A DNA stretch of 35,709 nt from Deltaproteobacteria bacterium. Lineage in GTDB: Bacteria; Desulfobacterota; Dissulfuribacteria; Dissulfuribacterales; JALVPX01. This document shows positions 1 to 9,228 of the stretch, one piece after another. The notes under the pieces are model-generated. The model was given only the letters and a program-made list of their open reading frames with translations. It was not told the DNA's origin and did not search any database. Within the stretch, counting starts at the first letter, position 1. Each line of letters starts with the position of its first letter. The stretch is taken from positions 1 to 35,709 of the forward strand of contig JALVVK010000082.1 in assembly GCA_027023445.1 (NCBI GenBank), written 5' to 3'. The translations under genes were made by a program, and so were the position numbers.

Positions 1-150
1 TCTATCTTATAGAGTCTAATGATATAGCCAAGGGCGATGTCGGCGCTACCGGATCTTCCTGTTCCCACCCTGCGCGCGTGTGTCCAGCAGCCTACCCGGA
101 GATCTTGACAGAGCACAAGGCCGCCTTTTTTGGGATCTATTCCCGCACAA
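1..150. other. Left-edge stretch without a gene
   Basis: No supportable coding region lies between the window edge and the stop codon at 151. Just downstream of that stop, on the minus strand, there is a small GGGA/TCCC stem, but it is followed by A residues rather than a T-run, so it is not a convincing terminator. Confidence 0.4.
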
Positions 151-1311
151 TTATTCAAAAATGGATTCCGCCACGTCCAGAATTCTTTGCGCCCTTATGG
201 AATAGGTGAGATTTTTCGCATCCTGTTTCGCATTTTCTGCTATCTTTGCGGCCAATTCAGGGTCTGCATTCAATTCCTTTATACATTCCGCAAGTCCCCT
301 GGGATTCCCCGCCTTGAATAACAGGCAGTTTCCATGGTCGTGTAAAATTTCTCTGAATACAGGAAAATCCGAGGCTATCACCGGCACACCGCAGGCCATG
401 TATTCAAACAGTTTAAGGGGAGATGAAAAGATCGACTGGTCTTCAGGAATGTTGGGCAGGACAGCGGCCTTTGCCCCTGAGAGATATTTGGGGATTTCAT
501 CGTGAGAGACACGCCCTGGAAAATCTATCCTGTCCGCCATTCCTTCCTCCATTACCCTGCCGCGCAATTCATTAAGCCTGCCGCCTCCACCCACGATCAC
601 GAGTCTTTCTCCTGCCAGGTACTTCATGGCGGAGATCAGCGTATCCACGCCCTTCCATCGGTACAGGCTTCCCGCGTAGCATATGTATGATGGATTATCA
701 ACCCTCTTTATCCTAAACCATTCTTTCTTTATCCCGTGCCGTATGACATGTATTTTATCCGGCTGGCCGGTTATTCCCAGGAGTTGTTTTTTCAGATAAC
801 AGGATGTGCAGATTACCTTGTCGGCATGCTTATAGACTTCATATTCAAGTTCTTTGTTTTTCTTCTTTTTTTTCGCAAACTTGATGCTGCGGTGAAAAAT
901 TTCATGTACCTCGAAGATCAAAGGCATGCCAATGCGTGTCCTGAATCTGAGAATCAGTCCGGCAAGCTTGAGATGCCTCAGAAAAATTATGGTTCTCCCT
1001 GTATTCTTTGATTTTTGACGAAAAAGATGTAACAGCAGGGAAAAATAGAATATGCCATGCCATGAGATTCCCAAACGGCTTGATGGCTCTTTTCTTAACA
1101 TGGGAAGCGGCAGGATTTTCAGGTTCGGATGCGGGGAAATCCCGTAGAATTCAAGTACACTCTCTATGGAATGGCCCCTTTTTAAACCCGTTGCCAGTGT
1201 CACATCCGCACCGGCCCTGGCAAGAGCGAGGCACGTGTTTATTATTTGAATAAACCGGGCCCTTGAATCGGGCAGCGCCTCGGGAACCGGGTAGATGATT
1301 TTCATGGTCAT
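151..1311 (-). CDS. Glycosyltransferase family 4 (GT-B)
   Basis: This 386-aa protein should transfer a sugar from a nucleotide-sugar donor to a growing surface glycan, probably LPS core or O-chain, on the cytoplasmic side of the inner membrane. The C-terminal half is a typical GT4 donor domain: it opens with YAGSLYRWKGVDTLI, has VIVGGGGRLNEL and PGRVSHDEIPKYL, and carries the E-x7-E nucleotide-sugar signature in SPLKLFEYMACGVPVIAS. The N-terminal acceptor half has a basic stretch (KFAKKKKKNKE) that may touch the membrane. Start is M1 at 1311 or M3 at 1305; neither has a clear ribosome site. It is the last gene of the minus-strand glycan cluster, 42 bases after the preceding GT4. Donor and acceptor cannot be told from sequence. 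Confidence 0.9.
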   Translation of the reverse strand: MTMKIIYPVPEALPDSRARFIQIINTCLALARAGADVTLATGLKRGHSIESVLEFYGISPHPNLKILPLPMLRKEPSSRLGISWHGIFYFSLLLHLFRQKSKNTGRTIIFLRHLKLAGLILRFRTRIGMPLIFEVHEIFHRSIKFAKKKKKNKELEYEVYKHADKVICTSCYLKKQLLGITGQPDKIHVIRHGIKKEWFRIKRVDNPSYICYAGSLYRWKGVDTLISAMKYLAGERLVIVGGGGRLNELRGRVMEEGMADRIDFPGRVSHDEIPKYLSGAKAAVLPNIPEDQSIFSSPLKLFEYMACGVPVIASDFPVFREILHDHGNCLLFKAGNPRGLAECIKELNADPELAAKIAENAKQDAKNLTYSIRAQRILDVAESIFE

Positions 1312-1353
1312 AAATTCAACAATCGCATCTGCGTCAGGAGTATGGGGGCGCGT

Positions 1354-2457
1354 TCAACCTATCAGTTGTTCAAATCTGTCCGCGACACTGTCCCAACTAA
1401 ACCTGCTCAGTATTCTTTCTCGTCCCTTAACGCCAAGTTCCCTCCTCAGTTGATCCCCTTCAAGCAGGGTTTCCATCGAACCGGCCAGGGCTTCTGCATT
1501 TTTGGGAGGGACCAGCTTTCCTCCCTCTTTGCCCACGACCTCCGGAATTCCCCCTACCCTGGTGGAAATGACCGGGACTCCGCAGGCCATGGCTTCGGCA
1601 ATGGCAATCCCGAAGGTTTCGTCCGCCACGCTGGGAAATACTGCGATGTCTGCAACGGAGTAATATCCTGGCAGCTGGCTGTTGGGAATATTACCAAGAA
1701 AAGAGACGCTGTTGTCCAACCTCAATTGGTTCGCAAGACCCTCAAGTTCTTTTCTGGCCTCCCCTTCACCGATAACACAATAACGGATATTATGCCCCTT
1801 CCTTTTCAGGGTATCAACGGCCTTTATGGCATAGTCAATCCCCTTCAAGCCCACGAGCCGGCAGGCGCTTACAATGATTTTTTCTCCTTCTTTAATGTCC
1901 AGGGTACGCCTTATGTTTGAATCCGGTTCAAGGGGTCTGAAAAGATCCGTGTTCACGCCGTTGGGCAGAACCTGAGGCCTTATGCCGCAGTATTGCTCGA
2001 TCTGAGTGGCGTTGAAATCGCTGCATGAAAAGAAGTAGTCGGCCTTGCGCGCAAGTTTTCCGTATCCGGGGAAAAATTCCGTTCCTCCTGAACCAAAGAT
2101 GACCTTTGCGCCGGACAGGGATGCCGAAAGCAGGACCACTGGAAGGTCAAAGGGCTTTGATATGTAGATGTAGTCATAGCCGCCCTGCCTTAAATCCCTG
2201 CCGGCAGGGATACCGAAAGAAAGCCTTTCCATGAATTTTCTGAACCTGCTGCCCATGTCGGGGAAAAAATCCCTCTTTATAAAGGAATAGGTACGGATGG
2301 CAACCTCCGGGTGATATCCTTTTACAAAAGGCCCTTTTCCCCCGTAAAGGTGCACGGTATGCCCCCTTTTGGCAAGGGTGTTTGCCATCTCGCGGTTGAA
2401 GGTTTCTATGCCGCCTGATTTCGTGGTGGTCGTGAGATTATAAAGGGCTATTTTCAT
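1354..2457 (-). CDS. Glycosyltransferase family 4 (GT-B)
   Basis: This is a 367-aa GT4 enzyme, probably acting in LPS or capsule glycan assembly. The N-terminal KSGGIETFNREMANTLAKRG is the usual glycine loop and acceptor helix of GT4. The donor domain has VSACRLVGLKGIDYAI, VIGEGEARKELEGL, FLGNIPNSQLPGYYSVADI and the E-x7-E motif in ETFGIAIAEAMACGVPVIST. It overlaps the upstream GT9 gene by 20 bases and has AAAGGA about 8 bases before its ATG, so translational coupling is likely. The specific sugar is unknown. The overall pattern is close to mannosyl- or galactosyl-type GT4 enzymes, but that is only family resemblance. Confidence 0.92.
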   Translation of the reverse strand: MKIALYNLTTTTKSGGIETFNREMANTLAKRGHTVHLYGGKGPFVKGYHPEVAIRTYSFIKRDFFPDMGSRFRKFMERLSFGIPAGRDLRQGGYDYIYISKPFDLPVVLLSASLSGAKVIFGSGGTEFFPGYGKLARKADYFFSCSDFNATQIEQYCGIRPQVLPNGVNTDLFRPLEPDSNIRRTLDIKEGEKIIVSACRLVGLKGIDYAIKAVDTLKRKGHNIRYCVIGEGEARKELEGLANQLRLDNSVSFLGNIPNSQLPGYYSVADIAVFPSVADETFGIAIAEAMACGVPVISTRVGGIPEVVGKEGGKLVPPKNAEALAGSMETLLEGDQLRRELGVKGRERILSRFSWDSVADRFEQLIG

Positions 2458-3565
2458 CCAAAAAATCCTTTGCGGCCTGGAATACCTCGTCCACTGTGAT
2501 CTGGTTCATGCACGAGCCATTTTTGCATTTTTTGGTAACGCATGGGTTGCAAGGCGGTTTTTTTTCTATGACCTTGTGGAGATGGAGGTCCTGTGTCGGG
2601 CCTATTCCCCTGCTGCTCGTGGGACAAAAAAGGGAGATAGTCCTGGTCCTGACCGCGATGGCCATGTGCATGGTTCCCGTGTCATTGGTTACTATGAAGG
2701 CCATCTTTTCAAGGAGCGCGCGTAACTGACGCAAGGTTATATCCCCTGCCGTAGAAATGGCCTGTCTTCCTATTCCCCGGGCTATTCCCCTGCATAACTC
2801 CCTTTCTCTTCCGGAACCCGTAAGAAGAATGATTGTATCCTTTCTGTAAGCTGTCAGTCGTCTGCCAAGTTCAATAAAATATTCGGCGGGCCACATTTTG
2901 TATTTTGTGGCAGCTCCTGCCTGAAAGCCGATAATGGTTTGTTCTTCCGAGATTCCTGATCCCCTCAGGTAACGCTCGATTGAAGCTCTGTCGTCTTCCT
3001 CAACGATAAGGTCCATTTCCCTGCCATCCTCAGCGCACCCGGCAAGAGATGCCACCTTTAATCGAACATCAATGGCATGACAGCCCTTGATATTGGCTGT
3101 TGGCACAGGGGAGTTACTCAATAAAAAGGAGTATTTTTTTGGCAGGGGCAGCTTTATTATGAATCTGGCCCCGGAAAGGTAGGCCATCGGGCTTGCCTGC
3201 GGTTCGTTTCCATGAAATATCAGGACGCAGTCAAACCCGTGCCTTCTGAATTCGCTGAGTGTCTTAAAAAATCTTTTGTATCCGCCATAATAAGGAATAA
3301 TACCGTCAAGATAGGGATTGTTGGCAAAAAGCTCCATGTTTTTGACATTAAAGTGGGCGAATATCTCTGCCTTGGGATAGCTCTTTCGAACCGCCCGAAT
3401 GGCGGGGGTGGAAAGCAGGGTGTCTCCAATGGCAGTGGATGAAACAACCAGTATTTTTTTGATCTCAGACGGTTTGAGGCGCTCTATTCCCGTTTGCCTT
3501 TTATCAAGGCGCTTGATTGCCCTTGTGACAAGGTACAGTGAAGTGTCATAAGGGTGAAGCCTCAT
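2438..3565 (-). CDS. Glycosyltransferase family 9 (heptosyltransferase-type)
   Basis: The 375-aa protein belongs to the GT9/ADP-heptose:LPS heptosyltransferase family, which adds heptose or related sugars to LPS inner core. Visible features are ILVVSSTAIGDTLLSTPAIRAV near the N-terminus (the GDxLxxTP acceptor loop), GFQAGAATKYKMWPAEYF at the start of the donor domain, and the hallmark VTNDTGTMHMA. The C-terminal tail has a cysteine cluster (PCNPC, KKCKNGSC) of a kind often seen in GT9 proteins. A 24-residue longer reading frame exists, but the ATG at 3565 overlaps the stop of the deacetylase as ATGA, which is the likely coupled start. Its presence supports LPS-core synthesis as the role of the cluster. 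Confidence 0.93.
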   Translation of the reverse strand: MRLHPYDTSLYLVTRAIKRLDKRQTGIERLKPSEIKKILVVSSTAIGDTLLSTPAIRAVRKSYPKAEIFAHFNVKNMELFANNPYLDGIIPYYGGYKRFFKTLSEFRRHGFDCVLIFHGNEPQASPMAYLSGARFIIKLPLPKKYSFLLSNSPVPTANIKGCHAIDVRLKVASLAGCAEDGREMDLIVEEDDRASIERYLRGSGISEEQTIIGFQAGAATKYKMWPAEYFIELGRRLTAYRKDTIILLTGSGRERELCRGIARGIGRQAISTAGDITLRQLRALLEKMAFIVTNDTGTMHMAIAVRTRTISLFCPTSSRGIGPTQDLHLHKVIEKKPPCNPCVTKKCKNGSCMNQITVDEVFQAAKDFLDENSPL

Positions 3566-4359
3566 GCCTTTTTCACCCCCAGATACGCCTTTGCCAGCAG
3601 GGGATGCGTGTAGATAAGCATCCTTATCCTGAACCACTGAACCTTGTCCTTGACGACTATTCTGGGGATCCTGAGCGGGTCGGTCCCGGGTTTTGCGACC
3701 CCGTGCCTGGTGGTAAAAATAGCCCGGTATCCCAGGTCCTTCGCAATGTTAATGGCCGATTCTGAATATTTGCCGTAAGGCCAGCAAAGGTATGGGCAGG
3801 GTCTTCCTAACCTATTTTCAATGGCATCCCTTGATCCTTTCAGCTCTGTTTCCAGGACTTCATCTGTCAGGTTGTGGCATGCCGGATGGGTTTTCGTATG
3901 GGAGTAAAAATCTACAAGTCCTGTTTCCATCATGGCCCTGACGTCTCCCCAGTTCATTATAACCCCGGAGAACCGGCCTGACCTTATGAGTGATTTTGCC
4001 CGGCTGTGCGCTGGTATCCCGCCTTGCGCCCTGTGGCTGTTTCTGTTGGCAGCCGTTGCCCCTTCAATCCAGTCCGTTACCGTGAACACGGTTGCCTTAA
4101 TGCCATACCGGGCCAGCACGGGAAGTGCGTACACATAATTGTCAAGCCAGCCGTCATCAAAGGTAATTACCACCGCCCGTTCCCTGAGAATCAGTGTGCC
4201 GGAGAGGTACTGTTCCAGCTCCCTGATACTGATGGACGTGTATCCCGCCCTTTTCAGAAAGGACATCTGTCCTTCAAAGGTCTCCGGGGTCACGGTCACC
4301 ATGTCCCCTTTATTGGGATTGACGTGGTGGTACATGAGGACCGGGATGGGGCGTTTCAC
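3562..4359 (-). CDS. Polysaccharide deacetylase (NodB-like, CE4)
   Basis: A 265-aa member of carbohydrate esterase family 4, which removes N- or O-acetyl groups from glycans using a divalent metal. MYHHV near the start, VITFDDGWLDNYVYALPVL (catalytic Asp and metal-binding Asp), YSHTKTHP (metal-binding His pair) and LCWPYGKYSE are the standard NodB motifs in order. I place the start at the GTG at 4359: its GTGA overlaps the stop of the preceding GT4 and a GGAGG lies 7 bases upstream. The longer frame beginning at 4407 has no such support. No signal peptide is evident, so it may act in the cytoplasm on a lipid-linked intermediate. Sitting among glycosyltransferases, it probably trims an acetyl group from an amino sugar in the surface glycan. 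Confidence 0.9.
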   Translation of the reverse strand: MKRPIPVLMYHHVNPNKGDMVTVTPETFEGQMSFLKRAGYTSISIRELEQYLSGTLILRERAVVITFDDGWLDNYVYALPVLARYGIKATVFTVTDWIEGATAANRNSHRAQGGIPAHSRAKSLIRSGRFSGVIMNWGDVRAMMETGLVDFYSHTKTHPACHNLTDEVLETELKGSRDAIENRLGRPCPYLCWPYGKYSESAINIAKDLGYRAIFTTRHGVAKPGTDPLRIPRIVVKDKVQWFRIRMLIYTHPLLAKAYLGVKKA

Positions 4360-5447
4360 CTTCGTTCCTCCAGCAGTTCGCTGTAGAGCCTGTGCATGTC
4401 CCTGCACATTCTGTCTGTTGTATAATTTTCGAGGACGATTTCTCTGCCTCTGTTTCCCATCGTTGCTGCCTTTTCCCTGTCCTTTAACAGCCTGGTAATG
4501 GCGTCTGCGAGAGACGCCGGATCATCCGGCCTTACGAGAAGACCGTTTATCCTGTCCCGTATCACCTCGCTTACTCCATCAATAGCCGTCCCCACGACCG
4601 GCTTTTTCATGGCCATCGCCTCGATAAAGGATGTTCCAAGGGCCTCTTGAAGGGTGGGCAGAACAAAAAGGTCTATCGAATTTAGCAGGCCCGGGATGTC
4701 GTCTCTCAGGCCAAGCATCATAACGTGGTCGGACAGGCCCAGCTCCTGGATTCTGTTTGAAAGGTTCTGGTGTTGCGGGCCATTGCCGGCAAAGAGGAAC
4801 AGGGCGTCAGGCACCCTTTTTAAAACCTTAGGAATGGCATCAAGAAGGACATGATGCCCCTTTTTTTTCCTCAGGATGGCAACGGTGCCCACCAGGGGAA
4901 TGTCCGGTTTAATGCCCAGTTCCTGCCTGATGTCACCGGTTTCCCTGTCGGGATCAAACCTTTCAAGGTCAATTCCCGTGGGTATTGCCACAACACGCTC
5001 CGGCCTCAGGCCTTTTGAAATGAGATAACGCCTTACATACCGGCTCACGGTAACCACCCTGTGCGGGATAAGGCTGTAGGATGCCCTGGAGGTTATGGGC
5101 AACGCGAGGTGCCTTGTCCGCACGATTACCGGCCTCCGTGAAGACATCCTGCCCGCAATGCCCGCGAGAAAGCTGTCACGACCGCTGTGCGTGTTTATCA
5201 CGTCAACATGTTCTGTCCTGATCAGTTTCAGTATGTCTTTTACGGCAACAAGGTCATAGCTCTTTTTCATCCGGCAGAATTCGACCTGGATACCATGATC
5301 CGAGGCCCTTTCCCCCAGGACACTTCCCGGCTGGCACAGGACTATGATTCTGGCCCCCATGTCCCTGAGGCCAATGGATTCACGGAGCGTCCTGTTTTCC
5401 TGCCCACCCCATCCGGTAGAAGATTCTGTATGCAATACGGTATACAT
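4356..5447 (-). CDS. Glycosyltransferase family 4 (GT-B)
   Basis: This is a 363-aa GT4 glycosyltransferase. It shows the glycine loop TGWGGQENRTLRES at the N-terminus, HSGRDSFLAGIAGR in the acceptor domain, and a donor domain with VGTVAILRKKKGHHVLLDA, LFAGNGPQHQNL, LGLRDDIPGLLNSIDLFVLP and the E-x7-E motif in EALGTSFIEAMAMKKPVVGT. The gene starts 12 bases after the upstream GT4 and its stop overlaps the deacetylase start by 3 bases, so it is in the same transcript. The domain pattern resembles GT4 enzymes of O-antigen and core assembly. The substrate cannot be assigned. Confidence 0.93.
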   Translation of the reverse strand: MYTVLHTESSTGWGGQENRTLRESIGLRDMGARIIVLCQPGSVLGERASDHGIQVEFCRMKKSYDLVAVKDILKLIRTEHVDVINTHSGRDSFLAGIAGRMSSRRPVIVRTRHLALPITSRASYSLIPHRVVTVSRYVRRYLISKGLRPERVVAIPTGIDLERFDPDRETGDIRQELGIKPDIPLVGTVAILRKKKGHHVLLDAIPKVLKRVPDALFLFAGNGPQHQNLSNRIQELGLSDHVMMLGLRDDIPGLLNSIDLFVLPTLQEALGTSFIEAMAMKKPVVGTAIDGVSEVIRDRINGLLVRPDDPASLADAITRLLKDREKAATMGNRGREIVLENYTTDRMCRDMHRLYSELLEERR

Positions 5448-5459
5448 GGCCTGTCGCTG

Positions 5460-6581
5460 TCAGTTCTCTTGGTTGCAGAAAGAGGTAATGAGGTCGATCA
5501 GTTCCCGCGCGCTTTTTTCAATGGGGAAATTTTCCGCCTTCTGCCTGGCAGCCTTGCGGGCGGTTCCGGGAGATGCCAGCAGGATATCCATTCGGGATGC
5601 GAGCTCTGCGGAATCCAGTGCGTTTTCCAGCACAAAACCGTCAATACCCTGGTCGATAATTTCTGACGCCCCATTGTGCCTGGTGGTTATTACGGGAAGT
5701 CCTGACGCCAGGGCCTCTAATACAACATTGCTGAACGGATCATATATTGTGGGAAGGACAAATATGTCCGAGGCCGCGTAGAATTTCTCAATATCCTTTT
5801 GCGCCCCTGCGAAGATGACACGTTCTTCCACACCGTTCCTGAGTGCGATTTTTCTGAATTTATCCGTGTTGCCCCGGCCGACCACTATAAGTTTCGCATT
5901 ATTCAGTTCCATGCCCGGCAGGGCGGCTATCAGTGTTCCAAGGCCCTTACGCTCGTACCCCGAACCCACAAACAGGATAACCGGTGTCTGAAGGCCTATG
6001 CCACGGGATTTTCTGAGCGGAACACGCCGGGAAAGCCTGTTGGCCGGAGAAAAACGTTTCAGGTCCACCCCATTGTACAGCACCCTGATTCTGTCTCCCC
6101 TGACGCCGTAATGTTTTGTAATCTCTGCTTTAACCATATTGGAGTTGGCAATTATAATCGGCGTGTTGCGGAATATCTCCTTTTCCATCTTGAGAAGGGT
6201 CCTGTGGAATGGATTGATGTGAAAAGAAAGCCTTTTTGCCGGCCCATCAATAAACCTTCTCAGCCTGAGCCATTCCCTGTGGCATCCATCGCTCGCACGG
6301 AATATATCCTGGCACGTGGTGCGCTCAAAGCTCAGCGTGCAGTCAGGCCTGAGGGCCTTAATCGCCCGTTCCGCGTTTTGATTAAAACTGATCGTGGATA
6401 TCAGGGAATTGAGGTTCATGGTCTCTATTCTGTGGAATAGAATATCGGAACTTTCACGCCATCCTGATGCCAGGACATGGATTTCATGGTTGCCGCCCTT
6501 GAGTTTTTCAATCAGTGTGGCAAGGTAGTTTTCCGCGCCTCCAAAGGCGGTAAATTTCTTCTTTATAAACGCGATCTTCAT
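5460..6581 (-). CDS. Glycosyltransferase family 4, WaaG-like
   Basis: A 373-aa GT4 enzyme resembling LPS core glucosyltransferase I (WaaG/RfaG). The N-terminal IKKKFTAFGGAENYLATLI matches the FGG loop of that group. The segment with CQDIFRASDGCHREWLR followed by FHRTLLKMEKEIFRN is also WaaG-like, where the acceptor domain contains a membrane-associating amphipathic stretch. The donor domain has ILFVGSGYERKGLGTLIAAL, VGRGNTDKF, FAGAQKDIEKFYAASDIFVLP and DPFSNVVLEALASGLPVIT. It lies 15 bases downstream of the GT2 gene. I infer addition of a hexose to inner-core heptose, but the exact linkage is not provable here. Confidence 0.9.
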   Translation of the reverse strand: MKIAFIKKKFTAFGGAENYLATLIEKLKGGNHEIHVLASGWRESSDILFHRIETMNLNSLISTISFNQNAERAIKALRPDCTLSFERTTCQDIFRASDGCHREWLRLRRFIDGPAKRLSFHINPFHRTLLKMEKEIFRNTPIIIANSNMVKAEITKHYGVRGDRIRVLYNGVDLKRFSPANRLSRRVPLRKSRGIGLQTPVILFVGSGYERKGLGTLIAALPGMELNNAKLIVVGRGNTDKFRKIALRNGVEERVIFAGAQKDIEKFYAASDIFVLPTIYDPFSNVVLEALASGLPVITTRHNGASEIIDQGIDGFVLENALDSAELASRMDILLASPGTARKAARQKAENFPIEKSARELIDLITSFCNQEN

Positions 6582-6596
6582 ATTTTCTGTTTTGTA

Positions 6597-7367
6597 TCAG
6601 GCCCTGGACCTGTTTTTCAGCCCCGCCTCCCATGCCTTGGCGTATTTCAGAAAGGTGTAAAAGCCGTATCCCGCTGCAAGGACAAAGCCGTGCCATCCGT
6701 CCAGGAAACCCCGCCTAAGAAAATACATTTTTACAAAGGTGAATACCGGGTTTATAACCATGGACATCCTTGACGGTGTTCCTTTTTCTGCCATTTCATT
6801 TGCGGCCAGGGTGGAATAATTTTCCATCTTTTCCATATATGATTTTATTGACCGGTATGTATAGTGTTCCAGATGGCCCTTCAGATAACCGGCACGGCCT
6901 TCAATTACCACCTTTTCGTGCACCTTCCGGGGCTCTATATAGCCGGAGTCCTTTTTAAAAAGTCGCAGGGTGTTGTCAGGCCACCACCCGCTGTGCCGTA
7001 TCCATTTTCCCAGGAAAAAATTCTTCCTTGGGATATAAAAACCGCTGAAGCCCTGGTCATCCTGTATTATACGTATAATTTCAACCTTTAATCCAGGTGT
7101 CACCCTCTCATCGGCATCCAGGATCAGGACCCAGTTTCCCCGTGCCTGGTCCACTGCCATCTGTTTCTGCCTGGCATAACCCTGCCATTCGTGACAGATG
7201 ACCCTTGCCATGTACTGCCTGCATATTTCCACGGTCCTGTCGTCGCTGAAGGCGTCGATTACCACGATTTCCTCGAAATCCTTTACACTTTCAAGGGCGG
7301 CAGCAATATTTGCCTCCTCGTTATGGGTGACCATGGCCACTGATACGGGAATCTTTCCTTCGTTCAT
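6597..7367 (-). CDS. Glycosyltransferase family 2 (WaaE/KdtX-like)
   Basis: A GT-A fold family 2 glycosyltransferase of about 256 aa. VAMVTHNEEANIAAALESV is the N-terminal nucleotide-binding strand, IVVIDAFSDDRTVEIC follows, and ILDADERVTPGL holds the DxD metal motif. The YARQKQMAVDQARGNW segment and the C-terminal part resemble the LPS-core beta-glucosyltransferases of the WaaE/LgtF type. A hydrophobic segment near the C-terminus may associate with the membrane. The frame is open to 7394, giving up to 9 more residues; neither start has a good ribosome site, and I prefer MNEGKIP at 7367. It sits between msbA and the WaaG-like gene. Confidence 0.9.
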   Translation of the reverse strand: MNEGKIPVSVAMVTHNEEANIAAALESVKDFEEIVVIDAFSDDRTVEICRQYMARVICHEWQGYARQKQMAVDQARGNWVLILDADERVTPGLKVEIIRIIQDDQGFSGFYIPRKNFFLGKWIRHSGWWPDNTLRLFKKDSGYIEPRKVHEKVVIEGRAGYLKGHLEHYTYRSIKSYMEKMENYSTLAANEMAEKGTPSRMSMVINPVFTFVKMYFLRRGFLDGWHGFVLAAGYGFYTFLKYAKAWEAGLKNRSRA

Positions 7368-7431
7368 GTCCTGACCAGCGGTGTCCATCTGCATGTTATT
7401 TCAGGTTGTCCGGCACATTGAGAAAAAGATT

Positions 7432-9192
7432 TTATGAAACCACATGGTTATCCTGGCTGAAGGAATGGTAAAGGGCCTTGTAGACAGGTGATGTCTCCAT
7501 GAGATCTTCGTGGGTGCCTCTTGCCATCATACGGCCCCTTTCCATTACCACGATGGAATCCGCGTTCCGGATGGTGCTCAGCCTGTGCGCCACCACCACG
7601 GTTGTACGGTTGCTCATGAGCTGGTTCAGGGCCATCTGGACAAGGTTTTCCGATACGGAATCAAGGGCGGATGTCGCCTCGTCCAGGATCAGTATCGGGG
7701 GATCCTTCAATATGGCGCGGGCTATGGCGATTCTCTGCCTCTCTCCGCCTGAAAGGTTTAGGCCACGTTCCCCTAACATGGTGTCGTACCCCCGGGGAAG
7801 TTCCCTGATAAAGTCATGGGCATAGGCCCTGCGCGCCGCATCCTCGATTTCCTCCTGGGAGGCGTCAGGATTTCCAAAGGCAATATTGGACCTTACCGTA
7901 TCGTTAAAAAGGACTATCTCCTGGCTGACCAGGCCGATCTGCCTGCGTACGTCTATAACATCCAGTTCACGCAGATCAGTCCCGTCCATTCTGACGACAC
8001 CGCATGTTGGGTCATAAAACCTCGGGATCAAATCCACGAAAGTGGTCTTGCCTGCGCCGCTATGGCCGACCACGGCCAGGGTCTCTCCTTTTTTTATGGT
8101 AAGGTTTATGTCTCTCAGGACCAGGTCCCCCTTGGCCTCATACCGGTGTGACACGTTTTCAAAGGAAATTTCCTTCCGGAATTTATCCAGGTGCTTTCCC
8201 CCTGATTTTTCCCTGGGCATGGCCTCAAGCCATTTTATGCGCTCCATAGCGCCTTTTATTTCCTGGAAAGAGGCATAGGAGCCGCCCAGTTTTTTCACAG
8301 GTGAAAAGATCATGATTATGGCGCCAAGGGCTGAAAACAGGTCCCCGGTGGTTATTATTCCCTTGACTACAAGGTATCCTCCATATCCAATGACAATCCC
8401 CGCGCCTATGCCTGTGGAACTCTCTGTCACCAGCTTGGCAAGTTCCTTCAGCTTTACGATTTTTACCTCTTTACGGTAATTGGAATGGCTTTCCTCCGAG
8501 AACCTGTTGACCATCTCACGTTCCCGCAGGAATATTTTTATCACCCTGTTCCCGCTTATGGCCTCACCTATTCGATGGGTCAGGTTGGCCATGGTTATCT
8601 GCGCGTGTTTGCGTTCACCTTTTATGATTTTCCCAAAACGCTGGGCCGCGGCGGCAATGCCTGGTAACACGATCAAGGCGAGCAGGGTTACGTCCCATCT
8701 CCTGTAGAGCGCCACCCCGAGGAGAACGATAACAGTGGGCACTTCCTTTAAAAGGTTTAAAAGCGTGTTTGAAACCAGGGCAGACAGAATGGCAGTATCG
8801 TTCAGAAGCCTTGAGATCATCCTGCCGGAGCTTTCCTTGCTAAAGGAGGAAACCGGCACATAGAGAAGCCGGTCATAAAGTCGTATCCTCAGATCCCGGA
8901 CAAGCTTCAAGCCCGCGGAACGCATAAGATAACAGTAAACCATCTGGCAGAAGCCCCTTACGAAAAAAATACCCACCACCGCCCAGGGAAGCCATTTGAG
9001 GTGCATCTGGTTTTTATCCATAAAAATGGAATTCGTGACGGGCTTGAGGAGCCATACAATGGCTCCGCTTGCGGCCGATGTGCCAAGGCTGAAGCCGATA
9101 GCCGCGATGACCCTCCAGAAGTAAGGGGTCACCAGACCGAATAATTCGCGGGAGGTTACGGGGATTCTTTTTATGTTTTCATCAAAGGGCAT
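7432..9192 (-). CDS. msbA: Lipid A/LPS export ABC transporter MsbA
   Basis: A fused half-transporter of about 586 aa that forms a homodimer and flips lipid A-core across the inner membrane using ATP. The N-terminal half holds about six membrane helices (an ABC exporter domain with the typical SRELFGLVTPYFWR entry). The C-terminal half is the ATPase: Walker A VVGHSGAGKTTF, Q-loop region LVSQEIVLFNDTVRSNIAFG, signature LNLSGGERQRIAIARA, Walker B ILILDEATSALD and H-loop VVAHRLSTI. Start: M11 of the longest frame (9192) is preferred because the upstream ATG at 9222 lies inside an inverted repeat and has no spaced ribosome site. It is the first gene of the minus-strand glycan cluster, and its context with core glycosyltransferases supports MsbA over a drug exporter. 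Confidence 0.92.
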   Translation of the reverse strand: MPFDENIKRIPVTSRELFGLVTPYFWRVIAAIGFSLGTSAASGAIVWLLKPVTNSIFMDKNQMHLKWLPWAVVGIFFVRGFCQMVYCYLMRSAGLKLVRDLRIRLYDRLLYVPVSSFSKESSGRMISRLLNDTAILSALVSNTLLNLLKEVPTVIVLLGVALYRRWDVTLLALIVLPGIAAAAQRFGKIIKGERKHAQITMANLTHRIGEAISGNRVIKIFLREREMVNRFSEESHSNYRKEVKIVKLKELAKLVTESSTGIGAGIVIGYGGYLVVKGIITTGDLFSALGAIIMIFSPVKKLGGSYASFQEIKGAMERIKWLEAMPREKSGGKHLDKFRKEISFENVSHRYEAKGDLVLRDINLTIKKGETLAVVGHSGAGKTTFVDLIPRFYDPTCGVVRMDGTDLRELDVIDVRRQIGLVSQEIVLFNDTVRSNIAFGNPDASQEEIEDAARRAYAHDFIRELPRGYDTMLGERGLNLSGGERQRIAIARAILKDPPILILDEATSALDSVSENLVQMALNQLMSNRTTVVVAHRLSTIRNADSIVVMERGRMMARGTHEDLMETSPVYKALYHSFSQDNHVVS

Positions 9193-9210
9193 ATGTGCGT
9201 CCAATTTCCC

Positions 9211-9228
9211 GCAGGGAAACATCCCTGC
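9211..9228. promoter_or_regulatory. Inverted repeat at the 5' end of msbA
   Basis: GCAGGGA and TCCCTGC are perfect 7-base arms separated by 4 bases. The repeat spans the alternative upstream ATG of msbA (9222). It could be an operator or an mRNA hairpin near the start; nothing more can be said from one copy. Confidence 0.3.

Noticed and set aside
5799-6440. Plus-strand open frame of 213 codons
   Set aside because: It is antisense to the WaaG-like glycosyltransferase and lacks any family signature.
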